Positions 10,047 through 19,899 of a stretch of 64,000 nucleotides of DNA are shown piece after piece. The translations under genes were made by a program, and so were the position numbers. The DNA lies in contig NZ_JAODOQ010000001.1 in the NCBI RefSeq assembly GCF_025398315.1, positions 4,526,001-4,590,000 on the forward strand. The letters are read 5' to 3'. This DNA is from Shewanella phaeophyticola. Its GTDB lineage: Bacteria; Pseudomonadota; Gammaproteobacteria; Enterobacterales; Shewanellaceae. The first letter of the stretch is position 1. Every line of letters begins with the position of its first letter. The notes under the pieces were generated by a model, which was not told the origin of the DNA, ran no database searches, and saw only the letters and a program-made list of their open reading frames with translations.

Positions 10047-11210
10047 ATGGAAATCAGTTTAACGCACGTACTCATAGCGGCGGTAGGAATGGGATTCTTG
10101 GTCATTATCGTCCAAGTTATATTGTTTAATAAAATGAAGGTTATGCAAAAGGATGTGTCGCAGCAAAGCAATGATGCCAATGCACTGCTGTCTAGTACGA
10201 TAGAAGCCATACCTAATTTGGTTCAAGCGCAAATCCACACAGGCGTTGCTGAAATAACCACGGCTGTTGAGGCTTATCAAAATAAAAGCCTGCAATCATT
10301 TAAGGCGGTTAATCAACTTATTTTAACCAAACTACAAGAGACACAGACTGAAAATACCAATTTGTATAGTCAGTTACAGACATTGATTGAGCAATTTAAG
10401 CTGGTATCGAGCCAGTCTGCCGAATTACAGCAACAAACCTTATCGACCGTTGTCACTCAGCTGGGCAGTAACCATAACGAAGCACAAACCAGCATTAAAG
10501 AAACCCGTGGTCAATTAGACACTGCTTTACAGGATTCGCTATCTAAAGTCTTAGCTCAGCTGGGCAGTAACCATAACGAAGCACAAACCAGCATCAACGA
10601 AACCCGTGGTCAATTGGACACTGCTTTACAGGATTCGCTTTCGAAAGTCTTAGCTCAGCTGGGCAGTCAACATGGTGAGATGCAAAACCATGTTAATGAA
10701 GCCAACCGTCAGCTGAACACAGCGATAAAGCATGCTCAGGTTGAAGTTGGCAAAGAATCAAACAAACTCCTGTTTACCTACAAACAACAACAGTTAGCTA
10801 ATTTAGAGACCTTGTCTGGTTTAATTCAAAACTTGCGGGTGCAAAATCTGGTTGAGCTGACTAATGAGCTCGCTCAGCATACCGAGCTAACCGTCGACAC
10901 CCAAGATTTTGTTAAACACTTAGGCGAATGCAAAGTGGTTAAGGTTGAAGATAAACACAGCGGCCAAGTGACTCAGATATATTACGAAAATGGCGTAAAA
11001 CACAGTAGCGATACTTTATTGGGCGAACAGCTTAAATATCAGATGTTTTATGATCATGACGGCAAGCTGGTTAAGGGCGTTGAGTATGATGATCAGCAGC
11101 GAGTGAGTTTTGAGTATTTATATGACGCTGCCGGCGAAATTAACCAGCGTGTTGAATTCGCTTATGATGCCAACGGCAAGCAAGCCGAACCCATTAGTAA
11201 AGTTTATTAG
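10047..11210 (+). CDS. Membrane-anchored coiled-coil protein, unknown function (operon gene 1)
   Basis: 387 residues, not recognised. A single N-terminal membrane helix (residues ~7-28) is followed by a basic stretch (KMKVMQKD), then about 200 residues of predicted coiled coil. In that part a 33-residue unit (QLGSNHNEAQTSI.ETRGQLDT) occurs twice almost exactly and a third time diverged. The last ~90 residues contain short Tyr/Gly/Asp strands (YYENGVKHS, MFYDHDGKLVKGVEYDDQ, FEYLYDAAGEINQRVEF) like MORN or toast-rack repeats. The likely topology is a short tail in the membrane and a long cytoplasmic rod with a beta-sheet tip. The start follows a GGAAAA ribosome site. It leads a four-gene operon. 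Confidence 0.8.
   Translation: MEISLTHVLIAAVGMGFLVIIVQVILFNKMKVMQKDVSQQSNDANALLSSTIEAIPNLVQAQIHTGVAEITTAVEAYQNKSLQSFKAVNQLILTKLQETQTENTNLYSQLQTLIEQFKLVSSQSAELQQQTLSTVVTQLGSNHNEAQTSIKETRGQLDTALQDSLSKVLAQLGSNHNEAQTSINETRGQLDTALQDSLSKVLAQLGSQHGEMQNHVNEANRQLNTAIKHAQVEVGKESNKLLFTYKQQQLANLETLSGLIQNLRVQNLVELTNELAQHTELTVDTQDFVKHLGECKVVKVEDKHSGQVTQIYYENGVKHSSDTLLGEQLKYQMFYDHDGKLVKGVEYDDQQRVSFEYLYDAAGEINQRVEFAYDANGKQAEPISKVY
10457..10680 (+). repeat. 99-bp tandem repeat inside operon gene 1
   Basis: The marker CTGGGCAG occurs at 10461, 10560 and 10659, giving a period of exactly 99 bp (33 codons). The first two units are nearly identical at DNA level and the third is partial. The unit keeps the coiled-coil heptad register roughly intact, so copy number could change rod length without breaking the frame. 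Confidence 0.9.
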
Positions 11211-11224
11211 AGTAAGGTGACTTA

Positions 11225-11629
11225 ATGTATTTGAGTGAACTATCTGTAGCAGAGCGTAAAAATTTCCTAGAGCTGGCTTATTGCACCATGGGGCTCAACG
11301 GCAGCTACAAAGAACAAGAAAAAGCCATTTTCGAATCATTCACCCATGAATGTGGTATGCCAAGTTATCAACTGAAAAAACAAGATGATATCGATGGGGT
11401 GATTAAGTTATTAACCCGGAGCGAGGTGAAAAACCGCCGGATTATTTTAGTGGAGTTATTTGGCATTGTGTTGGCCGATAATGAGTTTTGTGACAGTGAA
11501 ACTGAGTTTATGTTCAAGCTGGCTGCAGCATTTGATATTGCAGAGTTTGAGCTTAAGCGATTACAACGCTGGGTTGAAGCGATGAATGACCTAGTGCATG
11601 AAGGTTTTAGTCTTATTATGAAGGATTAA
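11225..11629 (+). CDS. TerB-like helical protein (operon gene 2)
   Basis: 134 residues. The pattern LSVAERKNFLELAYCTMGLNG with a following acidic EQEKAIFESF, and later RIILVELFGIVLADNEFCDSETEF, matches the two half-repeats of the TerB/DjlA-N helical fold, where acidic pairs bind metal. TerB proteins occur in tellurite and chemical-stress systems and in phage-defence gene sets. The similarity here is by pattern only and I did not verify it by search. The gene starts 14 bp after gene 1 with an AAGGTG ribosome site, so it is co-transcribed. It probably acts in the cytoplasm as a partner of the membrane components. Confidence 0.75.
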   Translation: MYLSELSVAERKNFLELAYCTMGLNGSYKEQEKAIFESFTHECGMPSYQLKKQDDIDGVIKLLTRSEVKNRRIILVELFGIVLADNEFCDSETEFMFKLAAAFDIAEFELKRLQRWVEAMNDLVHEGFSLIMKD

Positions 11630-11632
11630 TCT

Positions 11633-12564
11633 ATGTTTGGACGGATTGGAAGCTGGCCTCGAGTAAGATAAGCAGCATGGTCGACAAGGCTGTTGAAGTC
11701 GGTCGCAAGGTCATCGATAAAGTCGTTGAAAAGGGCGCCAAGTGCTGGAACGCTTTTACTGGCAAAACCACCTTTGATAAAGCTGAGCAACTGTATCAAG
11801 AGATAACCGAACGTTACGACAAGAAAAAGACGCAATATGACCACTCGAGTGCCAAGCTCATCGAGGATATCGACACCAGGGTCAGTGCCATCAACCGCTT
11901 TAAGCAAGATATATACGATGTGCAGTTTAGTCGTTTTATCTCGCTGTCTAATCGCTTACACAATGTTACGGTCAAAGGGCAACCGTTTGAAGAATTGTTT
12001 AGTGATGCCATTCTTGAAGTTAAAGCCAGTGAGTCGGTTGGTCAAAGAGAAGCGCTATTTTTAATCGATTTTAACAAATTTGATTTGGTGCGAGTAGCTT
12101 CATACGTGCTTACTTTGGGCTTTTACTCGCGCAAAAAAGCCAAGCAAACTCTACTTAAAGTGCAGGAAGAAGAAGCACGCATTAATGAAGAAATTGCCAA
12201 GATGCAATCACATCTACGTCAGCTTGAGGTTGTGGCAAAATCGATCGATAACGTAGTGGAATACTTTGATGTTTTGATTAGTAACTACAGTAAGTTATTA
12301 GATCGTTTTGAGTATGGTATTCAAACTCAGCGACACAAACAAATGAGTCAATCAGGCGATATTTTTGCGCATAAACTCGATTTCAGGCTGATCCCTATTG
12401 CTCATATTGAGGAGTTTCAGGCGTTGTTTAATTTATCTATCGTGCTTAAGCAAATGGCTAACTTGGGTTACTTGTCCGAGAGCGGCAAGGTTAAGGCCGA
12501 AGATAACCAACAGGCCAAAGTCTTATTTGAAAAAGTGGTATCTATTCAGGGTATTGCCGCATAA
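11633..12564 (+). CDS. Helical protein of unknown function (operon gene 3, frameshifted near start)
   Basis: About 310 residues. ATG 11633 has a good AAGGA site 3 bp after gene 2, but that frame stops after 12 codons. Adding one G to the GG at 11638-11639 joins it to the long frame as Met-Phe-Gly-Thr-Asp-Trp-Lys-Leu-Ala. The N-terminus then forms an amphipathic helix (SSMVDKAVEVGRKVIDKVVEKG). The middle has a coiled coil (TLLKVQEEEARINEEIAKMQ) after a hydrophobic stretch VRVASYVLTLGFYS. No known family recognised. The amphipathic and hydrophobic segments suggest membrane contact. Confidence 0.72.
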
Positions 12565-12575
12565 AGGATTGATTA

Positions 12576-14500
12576 ATGGCGACAAAAAATGACTATGCTC
12601 AGCCAGTCATCAGCACAGAGCAAGTATTGAGTGAGCTGCAGGGCTGCTCACCACTGCAAGTGAGTAAGCAACTGATCAACATGGAGTTACATGATCAGCG
12701 TGAGTCATTGGCTGTGATGGCGCAAATTTATGATGAATTTGAACAAGGTGGTAATGTCACCGATGAACTTGTTAAGCCGCTGATACTAAACCTTTGTGAT
12801 GGCTTGCTTTGCATAAAGAAACTGGGGTTAAAGCAGCGTGGCATCACTGCGACTCGCTTGGTGAGCGAGATAAACAACTTTGACTACCAGCGCTCCACAA
12901 CCACCGAAAAAGACCAACGATTAGAAAAGCAGCGACTCGACGCAGATAGCAAAAGTCATCAAGATGACAAAGGTGAATATGTTCGAACCAAAGCTGATGC
13001 GGCATCTCATACTCCAGATAATTATATGGAGGATGTGGGTAAGAAAACGGCTTATACCGATGCCTATTTCTCCGATAAAAAGAGGGTATACAGCGAACTT
13101 GAGGTTAATGATAGAGGTGAGCGTAAGCAGCTACGCAGAAACTCGACAAGCTATAATAATGAGCTTAAGGCTAAAGGGTTAAATGCGGTTGAACGTACCT
13201 ATAATAACGATCATAACCTACCGTTAAAGCATATTTTTGATGAATATGGTTCGTCCAAGGCACTGTCGGTAACCGACCTAAGGCCGCGGCGGGCAGTGCT
13301 GATAATTTTGATGTTGTCAGCCAAAAAATTAACAAGATAAAATTAGATTCTAGCTGGAGCGACCTTAAGCAAAAAAGAGATAATCTGAAAGCTAAACCTA
13401 AACTTAGTGCGGCCGAAAAGAAAACGCTGGCGAGTCTCGAAACCCACGTTAATGAGGCCACTTGGCATAAAGCGTTAGCGCGTGAGTCTGAAGCGCGTAC
13501 AGCGGTAGAGTCTCACCTGAACAAAAAGGTGGTAAGCAAACTAACAGCAGACACTAAACTGGTAAAAGGCGAGGCGCTTAAGGCTGGTTCGAAAGCCAAA
13601 GATGAGCTGGTTGATGCAGGTATTGGTGAGCTGATTATTTTGGTGGTCAAGGCCGTGAGTTTTGAACTAAAAGACATGTTTCAGAATGGCATTACGCATG
13701 ATACAGGTTGCTCATCAAGCATTGATGCTTTCTCATTTAGAATGAAACGAGCTCTTAAATACATTACTCGTAATTTGGTGAATATCAGCTTGGGCAGTTT
13801 CAAAGATGCTGCGATGAACTTTGTTAAATATCTGGTCAATGCCATTGTCGATATGTTTGTTGGCATATTGAAGAAAGCGCTGAAAATTATCACAGAAGGC
13901 TTTAATGCCATTCTTGCATCAATCAAAATTTTGCTGGGAGAATCATCTGGAGCCGAGAAAGCCGATGCCATAACCAAGTTACTTGCCAGTACTGTGGTGA
14001 CGTATATTGGCTTTGCTTTTGAAGAGTCTGTGCTGGGCTTTATTAATAAGTTACCTTTTGGTGATGTGTTATCTGATGTTGTGATGGTGATGTTTACTGG
14101 TATTGCATCAACCGTGGTGGTTTGGCTACTGGACAAGATGGATTTGTTTTCAGTTAAAGACGAAAAGCGCGCTGCACGGATTAAAGAAATCTTCGATATC
14201 CGCATACGCCAAATTAAAGAAAACACTGATGCTTTTGAGGCCGCAGCGTTGCAAACCTTAACTCAACAAAAATTACAGTTTAGGCGCATGGCTGAGCGAA
14301 TGAGTTTGGCGATTGATAGCGATAAAAATGTGAATGCTAGCGTGTATGCTATGGCTGATTTTATGAAGGTGGATCTTGAGATTAACACCACTGATGATTT
14401 TATCGCCTTGCTGGTGGCTCAAGACAGCTTAGAGGTGTATGATCCTTTAAATATAACGTACAGGCTTGTGCTGTCCATCACAAGCCTGTTTGCGTTTTAG
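12576..14500 (+). CDS. Large protein with hydrophobic C-terminal region, unknown function (operon gene 4, frameshifted)
   Basis: Two frames form one protein of about 640 residues. The first (12576-13340) and second (open upstream of 13529) join if one G is added at 13259-13260, giving Ser-Lys-Gly-Thr-Val-Gly-Asn-Arg-Pro-Lys. N-terminal part: soluble helices, then charged linkers. Around residue 215 lies NNDHNLPLKHIFDEYG, which loosely recalls the Asp-His..Pro core of HNH nucleases; this is weak. The C-terminal half has hydrophobic or amphipathic helices (LINAIVDMFVGIL-like, VTYIGFAFEESVLGFI, VVMVMFTGIASTVVVWLL), then a charged helical tail. A ribosome site AAAGGA precedes ATG. The last codons run through a terminator hairpin, so the true C-terminus may be nearer 14450. 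Confidence 0.7.
14461..14498 (+). terminator. Rho-independent terminator of the four-gene operon
   Basis: CAGGCTTGTG at 14461-14470 pairs perfectly with CACAAGCCTG at 14479-14488 across an 8-base loop, followed by TTTGCGTTTT. It lies just inside the open frame of gene 4, which suggests the frame is extended artificially by a further lesion close to the end. Confidence 0.8.
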
Positions 14501-14525
14501 TGCTAAATGAAATGACGCAAAACTT

Positions 14526-15005
14526 TTAGTCTTTGGTATAGGTAATTTTATTAATGTACCAGGTTTTATCGCCTTGAGGCGTGCTGACCACCGCTTCATC
14601 GTCGACTTCTTTTTTGAGCAGTGCGCGAGCCATGGGTGAGTCGATAGAGATGTAATCTTTATGTTCGTCGTAGATTTCTTCTGGGCCGACAATTTTAAAG
14701 GTTTTAATGTCGCCGGCGTCGTTTTCAATTTCGACAATAGCACCAAAAAACACTTTGCCTTCTTGCTCTGGTGCGTAGTAAACAATTTTTAAGTCGGGCA
14801 GTAGCTTGCGTAAATAGCGCACTCGGCGGTCTATTTGCCTTAATAAACGCTTGTTGAAGGTGTAGTCTGCGTTTTCTGAGCGATCGCCAAGGCTGGCAGC
14901 CCAGGCCACAATTTTGGTCACTTCAGGCCGTTTTTCTTTCCAGAGGTAATCGTGCTCAAGTCTGAGCTTGTTGTAACCTTCGAGGGTGATTAACTTGGTT
15001 TTCAC
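14526..15005 (-). CDS. greB: Transcription elongation factor GreB
   Basis: 159 residues, the normal length. The N-terminal half is the antiparallel coiled coil that enters the RNA polymerase secondary channel, with the acidic tip around SLGDRSENADYTFNKRLLRQIDRRVRYL. The C-terminal half is the FKBP-like domain (GAIVEIENDAGD ... SIDSPMARALL). GreB stimulates transcript cleavage by backtracked polymerase. It is divergent from tex, as is common in gammaproteobacteria. Its last ~25 codons are the intact partner of the repeat at 9573-9642, so the gene was kept whole when the neighbouring segment arrived. Confidence 0.95.
   Translation of the reverse strand: MKTKLITLEGYNKLRLEHDYLWKEKRPEVTKIVAWAASLGDRSENADYTFNKRLLRQIDRRVRYLRKLLPDLKIVYYAPEQEGKVFFGAIVEIENDAGDIKTFKIVGPEEIYDEHKDYISIDSPMARALLKKEVDDEAVVSTPQGDKTWYINKITYTKD
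14535..14605 (-). repeat. greB 3' end, att-like right border of the accessory segment
   Basis: Intact copy of the ~70 bp sequence whose diverged direct repeat is at 9573-9642. It encodes the GreB tail (Asp-Lys-Thr-Trp-Tyr-Ile-Asn-Lys-Ile-Thr-Tyr). The 4.9 kb between the copies is almost exactly the four-gene operon with its promoter region and terminator. Confidence 0.72.
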
Positions 15006-15195
15006 TTTTGCTACTCTTTTATCTGTGTATCATTTTTAAGACAGTATTTGCGTGAAGCATATCATCAGTATGTAGGCTGTGCATTGTCTGTTCTATGCTA
15101 AGGATCATAAAGCTTTTCGTACTAGCAGCGAATTAGTAGTCTTTATGGTATCTTTGGCATAATTTTATTTTAAACCATGCCGAATTCTACTGATT

Positions 15196-17556
15196 ATGCA
15201 TAATATTGCCCAGATTATCGCTCAAGAACTGAACGTTCGTGAGCAACAGGTCACTGCGACCATAGCGCTGTTAGATGATGGTGCAACTGTACCGTTTGTG
15301 GCCGCTACCGTAAAGAAGCCACCGGTGGCTTAGATGATACCCAATTGCGTAACTTGTTTTCACGCCTTGGTTATTTACGTGAGTTACATGACCGCCGCCA
15401 GGTGGTGTTGTCGAGCATCGAAGCGCAAGGTAAGTTAACCCCAGCCTTGTCGCAAGCGATTAATGAAGCAGACAGTAAAACCCGCCTTGAAGATTTATAC
15501 CTACCTTACAAACCTAAGCGCCGTACTAAAGGGCAAATAGCTATCGAAGCCGGTATTGAGCCGTTGGTGGATGCCGTATTAGCTGACCGCACATTGGACA
15601 TAGATAGCAAAGCTGAAGCGTTTTTAAATCCTGAAGCCGGTTTTGCCGACACTAAAGCGGTATTAGACGGCGCGCGTTACATTTTGATGGAACGCTTTGC
15701 TGAAGATGCAGAGCTGTTGCGTAAAGTGCGTCAGCATTTAAGCCAACAAGCGGTGCTTGAGAGCCGTATGGTTAAAGGTAAAGAAAAAGAAGGCGCTAAG
15801 TTCCGCGACTATTTTGAATATAATGAATTGATGAGCAAAATCCCATCACACCGCGCCTTAGCCATGCTACGCGGTCGTAATGAAGGTGTACTGAGCTTGT
15901 CGATGAATGCCGACCCAGATACCGAAGCCACTCAAGGCAGCTATTGTGAAGTGATCATTAGCGATCATTTCAACCTAGTGTTGACTGACTCTAGCGTTGA
16001 TAGCTGGCTAAAAACGGTAGTGACCTCAACTTGGCGCATTAAAGTGGCCTTGCAAATGGAAACCGAGTTTATTGCCAAAATGCGTGAAAGTGCCGAAGAA
16101 GAAGCCATTAAAGTGTTTGCCCGTAACTTAGGCGATTTGTTAATGGCAGCTCCTGCGGGTGCGAAAGCCACCATGAGCCTTGATCCTGGGATCCGCACCG
16201 GCGTTAAAGTGGCCATTGTTGATAACACTGGCAAGCTGGTCGCGCATACCACTATTTTCCCGCATGCACCGCAAAACTTATGGGATAAATCAATCCGTAC
16301 CTTAAGTAACCTGGTGGCGATGCATAAGGTCGAGATTATTGCCATTGGTAACGGTACCGGTTCGCGTGAGACAGATAAATTAGCCGGTGAGTTGATTGCG
16401 GCAGTAAAAGACTCGCAACCCAACTTAACCAAAGTGATGGTAAGCGAGGCGGGGGCATCGGTGTATTCAGCGTCTGAATTTGCCGCTAATGAGTTTCCTG
16501 ACTTAGATGTGTCTATTCGCGGCGCAGTATCGATTGCTCGTCGTTTACAAGACCCATTAGCTGAGCTGGTTAAAATTGAACCTAAAGCCATCGGCGTTGG
16601 CCAATATCAACATGATGTGAGCCAAAGCATGTTGTCGCAGTCACTTGAAGCCGTTGTCGAAGACTGTGTAAACGGTGTCGGTGTCGATTTAAACATGGCG
16701 TCTGCGCCGTTACTGACTCAAGTAGCTGGGTTAAATAAAACCCTCGCGAAAAACATTGTTGATTACCGTGATGCCAATGGTCAGTTTACTAATCGAAAGC
16801 AAGTATTGAGTGTGCCGCGCGTTGAGCTAAAGGCATTTGAACAAGCCGCAGGTTTCTTGCGCATTCGTAATGGTGACAACCCACTTGATGCATCATCGGT
16901 TCACCCTGAGGCTTACAGCTTAGTTGAAGCCATTGCCGCTGCTAAGCAACATCCGGTTGCGCAGCTTATTGGTAACCCGGATTTATTGCGCGACATTAAT
17001 GCCGCTGACTTTGTTACTGACACCTTTGGTGTGCCAACCATTAACGACATTTTGTCTGAACTCGACAAGCCAGGGCGTGATCCGCGTGGTGAGTTTAAAA
17101 CAGCCAACTTTAAAGACGGCGTAGAGGAGTTAAAAGACCTTAAGCTTGAAATGATTTTAGAAGGCGTGGTGACCAATGTGACTAACTTTGGTGCCTTTGT
17201 GGATGTGGGCGTGCATCAAGACGGTTTAGTGCATATTTCGTCATTAACTGACAAGTTTGTGAGCGACCCACATACCGTGGTTAAAGCCGGTGATGTCGTA
17301 AAAGTTAAAGTGATGGAAGTGGACGTAGAGCGCCGCCGCATTGCCTTAAGCATGCGCCTAGATGAAAAGCCTGCGCCTGCCAAAATGGAGCCAAGCTAAA
17401 TCGGGATCTCAAAAGGCTTCATTTAGTGGCAAACCGAGTCATAGCAAATCGAAGCCAAACAACCAGCCCAAACAGGCTAATAAACCGGTAAAAGCACCAC
17501 AAAATGCAGCAATGGGTAATGCGTTTGCTGATGCGTTTGCCAAACTGAAGAAGTAG
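15196..17556 (+). CDS. tex: RNA-binding transcription accessory protein Tex (two frame lesions)
   Basis: About 785 residues when repaired, the normal Tex length. Domains: N-terminal helical region, YqgF/RuvX-like domain (MSLDPGIRTGVKVAIVDNTGKLV), helix-hairpin-helix (NGVGVDLNMASAPLLTQVAGL), and a C-terminal S1 domain (GMILEG-type strand, NFGAFVDVGVHQDGLVHIS). The start ATG 15196 runs into a stop because GGCCC is read GGCC at 15300-15303; restoring the C gives Val-Ala-Arg-Tyr-Arg-Lys as in E. coli Tex. Near 17387-17392 GGAGCC (expected GGGCC) shifts the frame and hides the basic tail ending Ala-Lys-Leu-Lys-Lys. Tex binds nucleic acid and aids RNA turnover and transcription. Confidence 0.92.
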
Positions 17557-17595
17557 ATATAAGCCAGTTAACACCAACGTAATATGTTGATTAAT

Positions 17596-17629
17596 AAGCC
17601 CTTGCATTGTTGTGCAGGGGCTTTTTTAT
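17596..17629 (+). terminator. Rho-independent terminator after tex
   Basis: AAGCCCTTGCA and TGCAGGGGCTT form a stem with one mismatch around a short loop, followed by TTTTTT. Confidence 0.85.
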
Positions 17630-17663
17630 TGCCTTAGAAACTGAAATTCTACAGTCAGCAATA

Positions 17664-17681
17664 ATTCAGTTTTTATTCAGT
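17664..17681 (+). promoter_or_regulatory. Putative PmrA/OmpR-type operator upstream of eptA
   Basis: ATTCAG at 17664-17669 is repeated directly at 17675-17680, an 11-bp period. This is the half-site geometry (6-N5-6) used by PmrA and other winged-helix OmpR-family regulators. It lies about 50-70 bp upstream of the eptA start, and an OmpR-family regulator gene lies in the same cluster. The base consensus differs from the E. coli PmrA box, so the assignment is by geometry and context. Confidence 0.5.
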
Positions 17682-17731
17682 GGATCTTAAGTGTTTTAGT
17701 TGAATATCAACACCAGTCGAGTTTAACGCGA

Positions 17732-19409
17732 GTGGTTATTGTGAAATTATTAACCGAAACATGGTCAGGCATTACCCCAAAATGCATTAGTTATGAAGCG
17801 ATGACGGGCATTATTTCTGTGTATTTTGGCCTGGTATTAAACTTTCCCGTTATTCGTAAGATTTATCAATTGTCGACAGATGGTCATGTGCTATTTTCGC
17901 TAACGCCTGCGATTTTGCTGAGTGGCTGCTTTATGGTGATCTTCAGTATATTTGCTTTTCGCTTTGTTTATAAGCCGGCAATGATCGTGCTCATATTGTC
18001 TTCGTCTGCGGCGATGTACGCCATGCTTCAGTACAACGTTATTTTAGATTACAGCATGATCGAAAATATCTTCGAGACCAACTCTGGCGAAGCGATATCC
18101 TATCTCAGTATCAACTCAGTGGGTTATGTGTTGGTATTTGGGATCCTGCCGTCGATTTGGGTATATCGCACAAATATTGCTAGCCAGGCTTCACTAACCA
18201 AAGCCTTGTTTCGTCGAGTAGGATTTGTTGTCCTTGGATTAGCTGTTATTGGAGTGATGGTGTTGTTTTTTTATAAAGACTACGCCTCTGTAGGACGCAA
18301 TAATCAGTACCTCAATAAGATGATTATTCCTGCGCATATTTACAACACTGCTAAGTATATTAATCAACGTTTTTTTAGTGAGAAGTTGACGTTTAACCCT
18401 ATTGGTCAAGATGCGCAGTTAGTGCCAGTTGCCAATGGTAAGCCTACATTAATGGTATTGGTGGTTGGCGAAACGGCGCGAGCGCAAAACATGGCTTATA
18501 ACGGTTATCAACGTAATACCAATCCATACACCCAACACCTTGGCGTAATGGCTTTGCAAAACGTGTCATCGTGTGGGACTGCCACTGCACACTCGCTACC
18601 TTGTATGTTTTCAAATTTAACGCGCAGTGACTACAGCCGCCAAGTTGCTGATGCGCAGAATAACGTACTCGATGTTATCAAGGAGGCAGGTGTTGAAGTG
18701 ACCTGGTTTGACAATGATGGTGGCGATAAAGCGGTTGGGGCGCGGATTAATAAAATCGATATATCGCCAAATGAAGCGAACCCATTGTGTGATGGTTTAA
18801 GTTGTTATGATGAAATTTTAGTTGAGAAGCTCACGCAAAAATTACAACAAGATAACGACAAAAGTGCGCGTTCAGGGAACCCATTAACAAACCAATTGAT
18901 AGCCTTGCATACCATCGGTAGCCATGGAGCCGACTTACTGGCAACGATACCCTGCAGACAAAGCATCATTTACACCAGAGTGTAGCCGCAGTGATATAGA
19001 AAACTGCACTGACCAAGAAATCATAAACGTATATGACAACACCATTGCCTATACCGACTTTGTGTTAGCTAAAACCATTAAGGTGCTTGAGCAATACCAA
19101 GACAAATATAACGTGGCATTGGTTTACTTGTCTGATCACGGTGAATCATTAGGTGAAAGTGGCATGTATTTACATGGCACGCCTTACAGTATTGCGCCTA
19201 GCCAGCAAACTCATGTGCCTTGGTTAATGTGGTTGCCGCAAGATTATACTCAAGCAAAAGGTGTCGACCGTGAATGTCTTGCTGAACATGCTCAAACGGC
19301 AAGTTACACACATGACAACTTGTTTCACAGTTTGTTAGGCCTTTATGGGGTCAAGACCTCAGTGCGAGATGCTGAATTAGATATCACCAGCAACTGTAAA
19401 TTGAACTAG
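17732..19409 (+). CDS. eptA: Lipid A phosphoethanolamine transferase (frameshifted)
   Basis: About 558 residues. Five N-terminal membrane helices (to residue ~180) precede a periplasmic sulfatase-fold domain. The nucleophilic Thr lies in VVGETARAQNMAYNGYQRNTNP, and the metal-binding DHGESLGESG lies near the end. The frame breaks at 18926-18930, where GGAGCC replaces an expected GGGCC; repaired it reads His-Gly-Pro-Thr-Tyr-Trp. The enzyme transfers phosphoethanolamine from phosphatidylethanolamine to lipid A, releasing diacylglycerol and giving polymyxin resistance. Start GTG 17732; GTG 17741 is an alternative. Followed by dgkA and a PmrAB-like pair. Confidence 0.9.
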
Positions 19410-19418
19410 GACATCACC

Positions 19419-19826
19419 ATGACATCATCAACCACAGTGAACAAAGTTAATACTGAACAGCCTAAAATAGTGGTTAAGCGCCAAGGCCTCATGCGCTTAT
19501 TGTATACCTGTAAGCATACCTTTAACGGCTTAAAGTGGATGTGTCGTAACGAGGCGGCTTTTCAGCAAGAATTGATGTTATTTGTGCCATTAACTGTGTT
19601 GGCTTGTGTCGTCAATATCAGTGCTGCGCAATCAGCCATATTGGTGCTCGCATTACTGTTTGTATTGTTTGCTGAACTGGTTAACACTGCCATAGAGGTG
19701 GTTGTGGATCGTATTGGTTTAGAATTTAATACCTTATCAGGCTTGGCTAAAGACATTTCATCAGCATTTGTGTTTATCAGTATGTTGATGGCTGTGATTG
19801 TGTGGTGGGCGGTTTTATGGCCATAA
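19419..19826 (+). CDS. dgkA: Diacylglycerol kinase
   Basis: 135 residues with three membrane helices and the family signature AELVNTAIEVVVDRI, whose Glu and Asn residues bind metal-ATP. It phosphorylates diacylglycerol to phosphatidic acid in the inner membrane. It starts 9 bp after eptA; since EptA releases diacylglycerol when it takes the phosphoethanolamine head group, the pair recycles the by-product. This N-terminus is slightly longer than in E. coli DgkA. Confidence 0.94.
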   Translation: MTSSTTVNKVNTEQPKIVVKRQGLMRLLYTCKHTFNGLKWMCRNEAAFQQELMLFVPLTVLACVVNISAAQSAILVLALLFVLFAELVNTAIEVVVDRIGLEFNTLSGLAKDISSAFVFISMLMAVIVWWAVLWP

Positions 19827-19899
19827 ACGTTTCAATCACTGAGTACCGTGAAGCATCCGTTGGTTGATGGGTAAGGCATAAATAGGATAAGGGCATTCA

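Noticed and set aside
10457..10680. CRISPR-like repeat pattern
   Set aside because: The 99-bp units are contiguous, in frame and coding; there are no spacers.
13681..14226. A 181-codon minus-strand frame in operon gene 4
   Set aside because: The plus-strand frame continues the operon, has the ribosome sites and the terminator; the minus frame has none.
15965..16591. A 208-codon minus-strand frame inside tex
   Set aside because: Antisense shadow of the conserved Tex core; no independent support.
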